A program made the position numbers and the translations under genes. The notes under the pieces are model-generated. The model was given only the letters and a program-made list of their open reading frames with translations, searched no databases and was not told the DNA's origin. DNA of 5,706 nucleotides from Pseudomonadota bacterium (GTDB lineage: Bacteria > Pseudomonadota > Gammaproteobacteria > Acidithiobacillales > Acidithiobacillaceae), in NCBI GenBank assembly GCA_021818125.1, contig JAKAFG010000135.1, positions 1 through 5,706 of the forward strand, given 5' to 3'. This document shows positions 1-4,539 of this stretch, in pieces; position 1 is the stretch's first letter; each line of letters starts with the position of its first letter.

Positions 1-249
1 GGCAAAGCGTTCCCGTTTCGCGGCACAGGTCACACAGCGCACGGCCTGCACAGCCAGTATACGTTCCGGGGGAATCCTCTCGGCGCAATCCAGACAATAG
101 CGATGCCCCTCTGCGTCTTCATCCGGTTCCTCTTGGGGCACCAATGCCTCGCGTTGCCGAGCTAATGCTTCCGCCAGATGCTCTTCTGTGTTCTTCGCGC
201 CAATGTCGGCCACGTCCGCTAAACGCTCACCCTGAATAATCTCTGCCAT
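1..249 (-). CDS. TraR/DksA-type C4 zinc-finger protein (3' end outside the window)
   Basis: The reading frame starts at the ATG at 249-247 and stays open for 83 codons to the left edge, so the stop lies outside the window. Two cysteine pairs, C52-x2-C55 (context YCLDC) and C72-x2-C75 (context RCVTC), form the four-cysteine zinc finger of the TraR/DksA family, with the usual RI-P-ER-AV spacer between them. The N-terminal 45 residues are acidic and helical. TraR of F is about 73 residues, so little is probably missing. Family members bind the secondary channel of RNA polymerase and alter promoter choice; short versions are common on conjugative elements and prophages, which is the best hint that this region is accessory. 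A strong AGGGGGTG ribosome site lies just upstream (on the minus strand, about 252-260). I see no convincing promoter between it and the hairpin at 387-412. The exact regulatory target is unknown. Confidence 0.85.
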   Translation of the reverse strand, partial: MAEIIQGERLADVADIGAKNTEEHLAEALARQREALVPQEEPDEDAEGHRYCLDCAERIPPERILAVQAVRCVTCAAKRERFA

Positions 250-386
250 ATTCACCCCCTTACCTGGGATAGCCTGGTGTAGCGATAGGCAAATAGGTCG
301 ATCAACCCATCTCCTGTTTGACTACAAAGATTCACCTGCTGGCGATTCACATTACCCTACACTTGGAAAGATGTTCTACTACTGAC

Positions 387-412
387 ATACCCACCTTGAT
401 CATGGTGGGTAT
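387..412. terminator. 9-bp perfect hairpin, possible terminator of the HU operon
   Basis: ATACCCACC (387-395) and GGTGGGTAT (404-412) are perfectly complementary around an 8-base loop that itself contains TGATCA. It lies 36 bases past the stop of the coiled-coil gene and before the zinc-finger gene, so it is placed to end the minus-strand HU transcript. There is no U-run after it in the minus direction; the plus direction is followed by TTTATGG. It could therefore instead be a protein-binding palindrome or an RNA-stabilising 3' end. The rest of 250-447 shows only a short direct repeat GATTCAC (330-336 and 344-350). Confidence 0.4.
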
Positions 413-447
413 TTATGGTTTGAGACGATCTGATGAGGGATATGCGC

Positions 448-810
448 TTACCCGTTCTTGGGCCGCCGACCACGACGAGCCTTGCCGTGCTCTTCCAATA
501 AGGCTTCACCCCGTTCAGCCAGCACGCTGGCATCCGACTGGTTCAAGGCAATCTCGACCGCCGCGATAAAGTGACGATAATCCCACTCAGGGGCGAGCAC
601 ATTTGCCGCACGTGCAAAGCGTTTTTCCTGGTCAATCTTATCTTTGCGGACGGAAGGGGTCTGCGTCAGCCGTTTTTTCTCTTCCTCGATTTTGGCAATG
701 GCGGCACGCTGCCGTTCCACGATCTCCGCATGCTTCTTTTCCAAATCCGCCAGACGCTGTTCCGCTGTGCGACGCACTCGTGTTTTCTTACTTTTTTCCA
801 TAATCATCAT
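448..810 (-). CDS. Basic coiled-coil protein with RGRR tail, unknown function
   Basis: I do not recognise a named family. The ORF gives 120 residues from the first ATG (810), but the Shine-Dalgarno AAGG sits directly against that codon and is 9 bases from the ATG at 801-799, so a 117-residue protein starting MEKSKK is more likely. Residues about 14-50 form a highly charged predicted coiled coil (AEQRLADLEKKHAEI and on), followed by a basic patch and a helical segment with WDYRHFIAAVEIAL (76-89). The C-terminus RRGRRPKNG (112-120) resembles an AT-hook or the RGR minor-groove hook of nucleoid proteins, though it is not an exact GRP core. The charged N-terminal helix also loosely recalls MobC/TraD-type relaxosome accessory proteins. 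It begins 2 bases (or 11) after the HU stop, the HU stop codon contributing to its ribosome site, so the two are co-transcribed and probably translationally coupled. DNA binding is an inference. Confidence 0.75.
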   Translation of the reverse strand: MMIMEKSKKTRVRRTAEQRLADLEKKHAEIVERQRAAIAKIEEEKKRLTQTPSVRKDKIDQEKRFARAANVLAPEWDYRHFIAAVEIALNQSDASVLAERGEALLEEHGKARRGRRPKNG

Positions 811-812
811 CC

Positions 813-1088
813 TTAGCGATTGACTTTATCCAACAATTCCTTGGCGGGCTTGAACCTGACGGCTTTCTTTGCCGGGATATCGACTTCCTGTCCCGTGGCC
901 GGATTACGTCCCTTGCGGGCGGCTTTTTCCACCACCACGAAGATGCCTATACCCGGCAAGGCGATCCTGTCGGTTTCCGGCAGTTCCATTTCCAGTGTGT
1001 GCCGGAATACCTGAAGAACCCTTTCCGCATCCGTTTTGGACATCGCCCCATGCTTGGACAGGGCGGCGACAAATTCAGATTTATTCAT
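813..1088 (-). CDS. HU family DNA-binding protein
   Basis: This 91-residue protein matches the whole length of the HU/IHF fold: two N-terminal helices (MNKSEFVAALSKHGAMSKTD; residues 1-38), the beta saddle with ALPGIGIFVV (43-52), and the DNA-binding arm with the signature GRNPATG (60-66), whose proline intercalates into the DNA minor groove, ending in the usual FKPAKELLDKVN (79-90). All expected landmarks are present, so it should be functional. HU proteins bend and compact DNA with little sequence preference, acting as dimers in the nucleoid. The arm and the absence of a C-terminal extension fit HU better than IHF. The start has a GAGGT ribosome site 5-6 bases upstream, and a sigma70-like promoter lies at 1118-1146. 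The next gene follows immediately. An accessory-region HU may serve the mobile element or supplement the chromosomal copy; which cannot be told from here. Confidence 0.95.
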   Translation of the reverse strand: MNKSEFVAALSKHGAMSKTDAERVLQVFRHTLEMELPETDRIALPGIGIFVVVEKAARKGRNPATGQEVDIPAKKAVRFKPAKELLDKVNR

Positions 1089-1117
1089 GGTGACCTCAGT
1101 AACAGAAATGAGGATTA

Positions 1118-1146
1118 AATATATGCGTCAAGAAGGCCAAACACAA
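1118..1146 (-). promoter_or_regulatory. Sigma70-like promoter for the HU gene
   Basis: On the minus strand TTGTGT (1146-1141) and TATATT (1123-1118) are separated by exactly 17 bases, about 30 bases before the HU start codon. The -10 has five of six consensus positions and the -35 four. It separates HU from the decayed gene upstream, giving HU independent expression. Confidence 0.5.
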
Positions 1147-1149
1147 TAT

Positions 1150-1170
1150 GTTGACGTCCTTTTGGTCAAC
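1150..1170. repeat. Palindrome GTTGAC-N9-GTCAAC next to the HU promoter
   Basis: GTTGAC (1150-1155) and GTCAAC (1165-1170) are a perfect 6-bp inverted repeat with a 9-bp spacer, centre-to-centre 15 bp, abutting the -35 element at 1141-1146. The geometry suits a dimeric regulator sitting just upstream of or over the promoter. No regulator is identifiable, and 6-bp arms can arise by chance. Confidence 0.35.
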
Positions 1171-1200
1171 GCACCGTTTCCGCAAGCTGGTATTCGGCGC

Positions 1201-1444
1201 TTAGGTCACCACCCGCCTTGCCTTAATCTCAAAAGGTTTGCCATTTTTGAATTCCGTCCCGCTCATGACCGCTTGTCCAGAATATCAAGCCATCCCAAGC
1301 CGGATAACTGCTCCACTTCGCCGGACGCCGGAACGACTCGCGGATCATATTGAAGAAGGGTTTCACCAACTGCTTATTTCCCCGCGTGTTGAGACCCCTT
1401 ATATCCGCCAGGTGGTCCGCCAAATCTTTCTTTGTGACCGTCAT
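1201..1444 (-). pseudogene. Decayed IHF-alpha-like (HU/IHF family) gene
   Basis: An open frame from the ATG at 1444 gives 71 residues ending at 1229, but only residues 1-38 (MTVTKKDLADHLADIRGLNT, then KQLVKPFFNMIRESF) match IHF-alpha; the remainder is out of frame. The family sequence resumes one frame over at 1328 with GEVEQLSGLGWLDILDK, meets an in-frame TGA at 1265-1263, and continues as AGRNSK, the DNA-binding arm. At a run of five A (1248-1244 on the complement) it changes frame again to NGKPFEIKARRVVT and stops at TAA, 1203-1201, where IHF would continue with about 15 more residues. The shifts are consistent with a 2-base gain (or 1-base loss) near 1329-1330 and a 1-base loss in the A run; TGA could be a mutated CGA. 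Its start overlaps the upstream gene's stop as ATGA, so the intact ancestor was translationally coupled. IHF bends DNA at specific sites in recombination, replication and transfer. The product is not expected to fold. Confidence 0.85.
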
Positions 1445-2175
1445 GATTCTTTTAGCACCTTCTGCAGTGCCCTGTTTGCGGATGCGAGTTCCTTGATCAG
1501 GAATTCATGCCCTTCTGAGCGAGATAGACATTCGTCCCGCGCTTCCCTGTAGGCACTTTGGAAATCTCTGAACATGGCTTTGCGCTGGTCTTTCCCGGTC
1601 CTGATGAACGGCTCGTAATAATAGGCCATGATATCCATCGCAAACGTGCTGGCAACAATCATGGCCGCATTGGTGGCGTATTCCGCCATCAGGTCGGGAC
1701 CATAGCTGTCCATCGTCATAATGAAATCATCCGGTGGCAACATCTCATCCAGCTTACGCATCACCTTCTGGGCCTGCTTGCCTTTCCCGATCAATGCGTC
1801 AGCATCTTCCTGGGAATAGTCAGCAGGATGACGCATGGCATGATAAATCAGCACATTGGCGACATCCGTCAGCGCATTGAGGGCATCCATGGTGCGTAAC
1901 AGGTGCGTCGTTGGCAAGTCATCGACGGGGCGATCAGTTGTAGGGATGAGGTACATACCGCCCGCCTGAATGACCATCATGAGCACATCTACCGGGTCAC
2001 CGTTGAAGTCAGGTAGATGGAATGCAGGGCCGCCGCCTGCAAGGCCGCCGCCAACAGGGCCGGGATGTTTGCGGTGGGATTTTACCGACTTGTTTTGGGG
2101 ACTCTTGGGAAACTGGCGAACGTTGGTCATTGATTGGGGATTTAGCGGTTGCGGAACCATTCGAGAAAATAGCAC
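1441..2175 (-). CDS. Unrecognised 244-residue protein
   Basis: I do not recognise the family and no catalytic motif is evident. The first 50 residues are low-complexity, basic and then Gly/Pro-rich (PGPVGGGLAGGGPAF, 38-52), probably disordered. From about residue 60 the protein looks mostly helical: a hydrophobic stretch with VDVLMMVIQAGGMYLI (62-77), an amphipathic segment (90-145), an aliphatic/Met-rich helix AAMIVASTFAMDIMAYYY (170-187), and a charged C-terminal helix (195-244) of coiled-coil type. No signal peptide is clear. The start is uncertain: ATG at 2175, 2160 or 2130 all lack a good ribosome site, and an in-frame stop lies just upstream of the first, so the ORF cannot begin earlier. 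Its TGA overlaps the ATG of the IHF-like pseudogene (ATGA), indicating one transcript and an old functional link to an IHF-type protein. The 16-bp repeats lie about 60 bases upstream, where its promoter region would be. Confidence 0.75.
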   Translation of the reverse strand: MLFSRMVPQPLNPQSMTNVRQFPKSPQNKSVKSHRKHPGPVGGGLAGGGPAFHLPDFNGDPVDVLMMVIQAGGMYLIPTTDRPVDDLPTTHLLRTMDALNALTDVANVLIYHAMRHPADYSQEDADALIGKGKQAQKVMRKLDEMLPPDDFIMTMDSYGPDLMAEYATNAAMIVASTFAMDIMAYYYEPFIRTGKDQRKAMFRDFQSAYREARDECLSRSEGHEFLIKELASANRALQKVLKES

Positions 2176-2232
2176 TAACTGACGGCCTTCACCAAATCGC
2201 TATCCTCGGGGTCACCCGGAAAAGCGCATGAT

Positions 2233-2303
2233 CATGGGTTGCACCCTGCAGAGGTTGCGCCCGGCATGGGTTGCGCCCGGCATGGGTTGCACCCAGCATG
2301 GGA
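2233..2303. repeat. 16-bp tandem repeat, about 4.4 units
   Basis: Units start at 2233, 2249, 2265 and 2281, with a partial unit at 2297. The consensus is CATGGGTTGCGCCCGG; the first and fourth units have ACCC in place of GCCC and the second has CAGAGG in place of CATGGG. Within a unit GGGT and ACCC (or GGG and CCC) can pair over TGC, so each unit is also a small palindrome. The array lies in the 186-base gap between the Gln-rich gene and the 244-residue gene. The period is not a multiple of three and no gene covers it. Iteron-like protein-binding sites, an operator array for the 244-residue gene, or simple slippage repeats are all possible. Confidence 0.85.
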
Positions 2304-2361
2304 CCACAGCGCCGCCACCTCGCTCATGGCCCGCCTCAGTCCAACGTCAAACCCGCCGATA

Positions 2362-2820
2362 TCAAAATATCGAGTTGATCAATTCGTCGCCGATCCCCAA
2401 ACCCGCCCCCATCATGAGGGCCTGACCAAAGCCCGAATGCTCCAGGCTGCTCAGGAATCCGCCGCTCCGCTGCTGGGGAGCATAGCCCTGTTGTGGCATG
2501 TTCTGCGGAGTTTGGGGGTAATAGCCCGGCTGCCACTGGCCCCCCTGCCCTTGCATGCTGGATATATCGTTCTGCACCGCCAGATGCATCGCCTGCATGA
2601 CGTTCATCACCTGCTGCTGCTCGGTCTGGATGTCGAGAGCCAGCTCCTTGAGATCCAGGAGCCACTCTCTGGCATCCTGGTTGCCGCCGTCAGCGGCAGT
2701 CTTGAGCTTTCCCGCCAAGGTCTGCAGGCTCTGCATCACGCCTTGGGCTTCCTGCTGCAACCGGTTGTATTGCTGTTCCACGGTAGCGATATGTCCACAG
2801 CCTTCTCCTCTCGGTGGCAA
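2362..2820 (-). CDS. Gln-rich protein with glycine-rich hydrophobic C-terminus
   Basis: Residues 14-85 form a Gln-rich amphipathic helical region (VEQQYNRLQQEAQGVMQSLQ and on), residues 88-118 are a Gln/Gly/Pro/Tyr linker (QGGQWQPGYYPQTPQ), and the end, GGFLSSLEHSGFGQALMMGAG to INSIF (120-152), is a Gly-rich hydrophobic segment of the type seen at the C-termini of DUF2076-like proteins; that resemblance is weak. The start is doubtful: the longest frame begins with TTG at 2820 without a ribosome site, a GTG lies at 2781, and the good AGGAG site at 2809-2805 is 6 bases from a GTG (2798-2796) in a different frame. That frame ends after 20 codons. A one-base loss between them would explain this. 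It follows the Imm-type gene after 48 bases and is probably co-transcribed with it. A palindrome CGATAT-N4-ATATCG (2357-2372) straddles its stop codon. Confidence 0.65.
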   Translation of the reverse strand: MPPRGEGCGHIATVEQQYNRLQQEAQGVMQSLQTLAGKLKTAADGGNQDAREWLLDLKELALDIQTEQQQVMNVMQAMHLAVQNDISSMQGQGGQWQPGYYPQTPQNMPQQGYAPQQRSGGFLSSLEHSGFGQALMMGAGLGIGDELINSIF

Positions 2821-2868
2821 TTCCAGTATGGGTACGACACCGCAAACATCTTTTTAGCCTGGTCGAGG

Positions 2869-3141
2869 CTACCGCATCCAAGGTTCCCGTCTGGGTGGCG
2901 GGTCCTCATCAAAACTTCCGCCATTGCCAGACATGATCGCCCAGATCAGGGCTGCAATCCAGCCGAGGATGGTCCAGCCCAGCAGCACATCCAGCAGGGT
3001 GACGGCCAGCCGCTGCGGGCTGCCCATACTCCAAGCCAGCAGTGCGGGCAGCACATATATCCCAAATCCCACGATGAATGCCACCATCAGTAAGGCCACG
3101 AATCCGCTGCGGCTATTCGCGATCCAGTGAAACATGCGCAT
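2869..3141 (-). CDS. Superinfection immunity (Imm) family membrane protein
   Basis: A 90-residue integral membrane protein. A first membrane helix spans roughly residues 13-36 (FVALLMVAFIVGFGIYVLPA), and the second contains the family hallmark LLGWTILGWIAALIWA (53-68), followed by a short charged Pro/Arg tail. This layout, with Pro in the first helix, N/D before LLGWT, and GW-ALIWA, is that of the Imm superinfection-immunity family named after phage T4 Imm, which acts in the inner membrane to stop injection of DNA by a second phage. Many bacterial members have unknown roles. Two ATGs compete: AAGGA is only 2 bases from the first (3141) but 8 from the second (3135-3133), so an 88-residue product starting MFHWIAN is likely. 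A promoter lies at 3164-3191 and the Gln-rich gene follows. Immunity against phage is an inference from the family name only. Confidence 0.8.
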   Translation of the reverse strand: MRMFHWIANSRSGFVALLMVAFIVGFGIYVLPALLAWSMGSPQRLAVTLLDVLLGWTILGWIAALIWAIMSGNGGSFDEDPPPRREPWMR

Positions 3142-3163
3142 GTTCCTTTTTGCCTATACTCTG

Positions 3164-3191
3164 ATCATACGGAAGGACGGTTTGAAATCAA
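3164..3191 (-). promoter_or_regulatory. Sigma70-like promoter for the Imm-type gene
   Basis: On the minus strand TTGATT (3191-3186) and TATGAT (3169-3164) are 16 bases apart, each with four or five consensus bases, and lie 23-50 bases upstream of the Imm start. The divergent Bax-inhibitor gene shares this gap, but I find no comparable plus-strand promoter in it. Confidence 0.5.
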
Positions 3192-3240
3192 CACCGCTTG
3201 CAGGATGCAACCCGGCGCACACACATTTCAGGAGCAACTC

Positions 3241-3912
3241 ATGTCCCGATTTAACCAGTTCCCCGACAGCATCCGCAGCCCCATGGTTTCCGACGTGGGT
3301 ACGCTTATGGCAAAGACATACGGACTGCTGGCCCTCACCCTGATGGTCTCGACGGTAGCCTCTATCTATGGAATGCACTCCCCGTTCGCCTATCAGCATC
3401 CCTTCATTTTAATGATTGGATCCTTTGTGCTGCTCTTTGCCGTACAGTTCACCGGCGCCCACCGCAGCCCCTTCGCCGTCCCGTTGGTGTTCCTCTTTGC
3501 TGCCGGTATGGGCATGATGATGGGTCCAGCCATAGCAATGTACCTCAACGCGCTAAACGGCCCGACGATTATCGCCGAAGCTCTGGGCACCACGGCCACC
3601 ATGTTCATCGGCTTATCCGTATACGCGCTGACCACCAAACGCAATTTCAGTCATATCGGTGGATTTCTCATAACCGGTCTGGTTATCGCCATTGTGGTTT
3701 CGCTGGTAAATATCTTTTTCCTGCATCTTCCCACTCTGCAGCTCACCATCGCTGGCGTCCTGGTACTGGTGTTCAGCGGTCTGATCCTGTTCGATACCCA
3801 ACGCATGATCAACGGCGGCATCCAGGAGCCGGTGTTGCTGGTGGTCGGCCTTTATCTGGACATCATCAACCTGTTCATGGCCCTTCTCGAGATATTCAGT
3901 AACCGGGATTGA
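3241..3912 (+). CDS. Bax inhibitor-1 / YccA family membrane protein
   Basis: A 223-residue protein with seven likely membrane helices: a short N-terminal cytoplasmic arm, then hydrophobic segments at about 27-46, 54-72, 78-102, 112-131, 138-160, 164-184 and 198-219. Hallmarks of the BI-1/YccA (TMBIM) family are clear: SVYALTTKRNFSHIGGFL (126-143), LILFDTQRMINGG (181-193) and YLDIINLFMALLEIF (205-219). The aspartates D185 and D207 correspond to the di-aspartyl pair that in the Bacillus YetJ structure gates a pH-sensitive calcium leak. YccA of E. coli binds and restrains the FtsH protease; which role applies here is unknown. The frame is open further upstream, to 3127, but the ATG at 3241 has AGGAG six bases before it and a family-typical N-terminus, so this start is chosen. 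It is transcribed away from the Imm gene. Confidence 0.95.
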   Translation: MSRFNQFPDSIRSPMVSDVGTLMAKTYGLLALTLMVSTVASIYGMHSPFAYQHPFILMIGSFVLLFAVQFTGAHRSPFAVPLVFLFAAGMGMMMGPAIAMYLNALNGPTIIAEALGTTATMFIGLSVYALTTKRNFSHIGGFLITGLVIAIVVSLVNIFFLHLPTLQLTIAGVLVLVFSGLILFDTQRMINGGIQEPVLLVVGLYLDIINLFMALLEIFSNRD

Positions 3913-3956
3913 TACACATCCAGGCCGATCATTCATCCAGTTGTTAGCAAGCAATT

Positions 3957-4003
3957 AAAGTATCATCCGTGAAAAATAGTTTCACCAGGAATAAAAGTAT
4001 CAT
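3957..4003. repeat. Direct repeats AAAGTATCAT flanking a palindrome
   Basis: AAAGTATCAT occurs at 3957-3966 and again at 3994-4003, 37 bases apart. Between them lies the perfect inverted repeat GTGAAA-AATAG-TTTCAC (3969-3985). The unit begins 45 bases after the Bax-inhibitor stop. It has no poly-U tail like a terminator. TATCAT could act as a -10 element but no matching -35 is found. Function unknown; a regulator site is possible. Confidence 0.5.
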
Positions 4004-4007
4004 TTTA

Positions 4008-4061
4008 ACACTCTGAGCCGCAGGCGACTGAGTGTGCTTGCAGGACACAATGTCGGCTCAG
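4008..4061 (+). other. Competing stem-loops, possible structured RNA or terminator
   Basis: ACACTC (4008-4013) can pair with GAGTGT (4030-4035), with GCC-GCA-GGC (4017-4025) inside. Alternatively CTGAGCCG (4013-4020) pairs perfectly with CGGCTCAG (4054-4061). The two stems exclude each other. GGCTCA is also directly repeated at 4055-4066. Neither stem is followed by a U-run, so this is not a standard terminator. I match it to no known RNA family. Confidence 0.3.
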
Positions 4062-4098
4062 GCTCAGCTATGGACGGCGTGAAAGCAGCGAGGCATGC

Positions 4099-4287
4099 AT
4101 GTTGGAAGCGCCCGGCGGTAATCCGCCTTTCGCCTCGACGACAGGCATTGTCTATAGAAGACGGGGTGCCGTACTATCTAATGCAGCAAACGGCAGTAAC
4201 AGACTTATGTCTTGGCACCAGTTCTCACCGATTGATACCCTTCGGTTGATCCCCGGAGCGAGGTGGGCAAGATTGTTAACAGACTAA
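4099..4287 (+). CDS. Tentative 62-residue protein, unknown
   Basis: The ATG at 4099 has GAGG five bases upstream and gives MLEAPGGNPPFASTTGIVYR and on, to LIPGARWARLLTD. No family is recognised, and no signal peptide or membrane helix is evident; the protein is basic. GAGG (4090-4093) lies inside CGAGGC (4089-4094), which can pair with GCCTCG (4132-4137); inside is a second stem GGCGG-TAAT-CCGCC (4114-4127). The ribosome site could thus be hidden in structure. An overlapping frame from a GTG at 4034 gives 71 residues and is about as plausible, so coding is unproven. A 31-codon ORF follows after 10 bases. TAACAGACT occurs at 4197-4205 and again at the end of this ORF (4277-4285). Confidence 0.25.
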   Translation: MLEAPGGNPPFASTTGIVYRRRGAVLSNAANGSNRLMSWHQFSPIDTLRLIPGARWARLLTD

Positions 4288-4297
4288 GGATCCGATC

Positions 4298-4393
4298 ATG
4301 ACTTTCAGTATGCTTGCATCCGCCAAGGCTAACACGAAAAATATATTAAGCACGCAATTGAGCCGTTATATGGCATTACATCATCTTTATTGA
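4298..4393 (+). CDS. Tentative 31-residue protein, unknown
   Basis: An ATG at 4298 has AAGGA seven bases upstream (4286-4290), and that site overlaps the stop of the preceding tentative ORF, the arrangement of a coupled gene pair. The product begins MTFSMLASAKANTKNILSTQ and ends RYMALHHLY; it looks like one amphipathic, slightly basic helix. The DNA is more A+T-rich than the neighbouring genes. At this size an open frame is expected by chance, so the ribosome site and spacing are the only support. Confidence 0.28.
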   Translation: MTFSMLASAKANTKNILSTQLSRYMALHHLY

Positions 4394-4539
4394 ACGTTAC
4401 CACAAGACAATTTCGCGATTAATTCGTGCGTAGACGGTTGTCACAGACACCCACAATATGTAGTTCAGCGCCATCCGCCGGAATATGGTCGATATTTTCG
4501 GAAGTCATGTCATGGTCAGTGATAGATTTAGGCTCTTCG
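4394..4539. other. Convergent gap, no confident gene
   Basis: Between the last tentative plus-strand ORF and the end of the VIT gene I see no standard terminator. The palindrome AATAT-GGTCG-ATATT (about 4482-4496) has partial CCG/CGG extension. On the minus strand a 29-codon frame (4508-4419, starting MTSENIDHIPADG, ending NRLRTN) reads protein-like and sits just after the VIT stop, but its ATG has no ribosome site, so I do not call it. Confidence 0.3.

Noticed and set aside
318..569. 83-codon plus-strand frame
   Set aside because: It overlaps the 3' part of the coiled-coil gene antisense and has no ribosome site or family features.
2233..2303. CRISPR array
   Set aside because: The units are 16 bp and directly adjacent with no spacers, and no cas gene is present.
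2357..2372. CGATAT-N4-ATATCG palindrome at the end of the Gln-rich gene as a terminator
   Set aside because: A+T-rich short stem overlapping the stop codon with no U-run; too weak to call.
2239..3093. Long 284-codon plus-strand frame
   Set aside because: It lies antisense to the Imm-type and Gln-rich genes, begins inside the tandem repeat, has no membrane or domain logic, and the opposite strand carries a recognisable family.
4089..4137. tRNA, tmRNA or RNase P RNA suggested by nested stems
   Set aside because: No cloverleaf, T-loop motif, CCA end or other conserved core of those RNAs was found.
4034..4249. 71-codon plus-strand frame overlapping the tentative 62-residue ORF
   Set aside because: GTG start without a clear ribosome site. 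Kept only as an alternative to the 4099 ORF, which has one.
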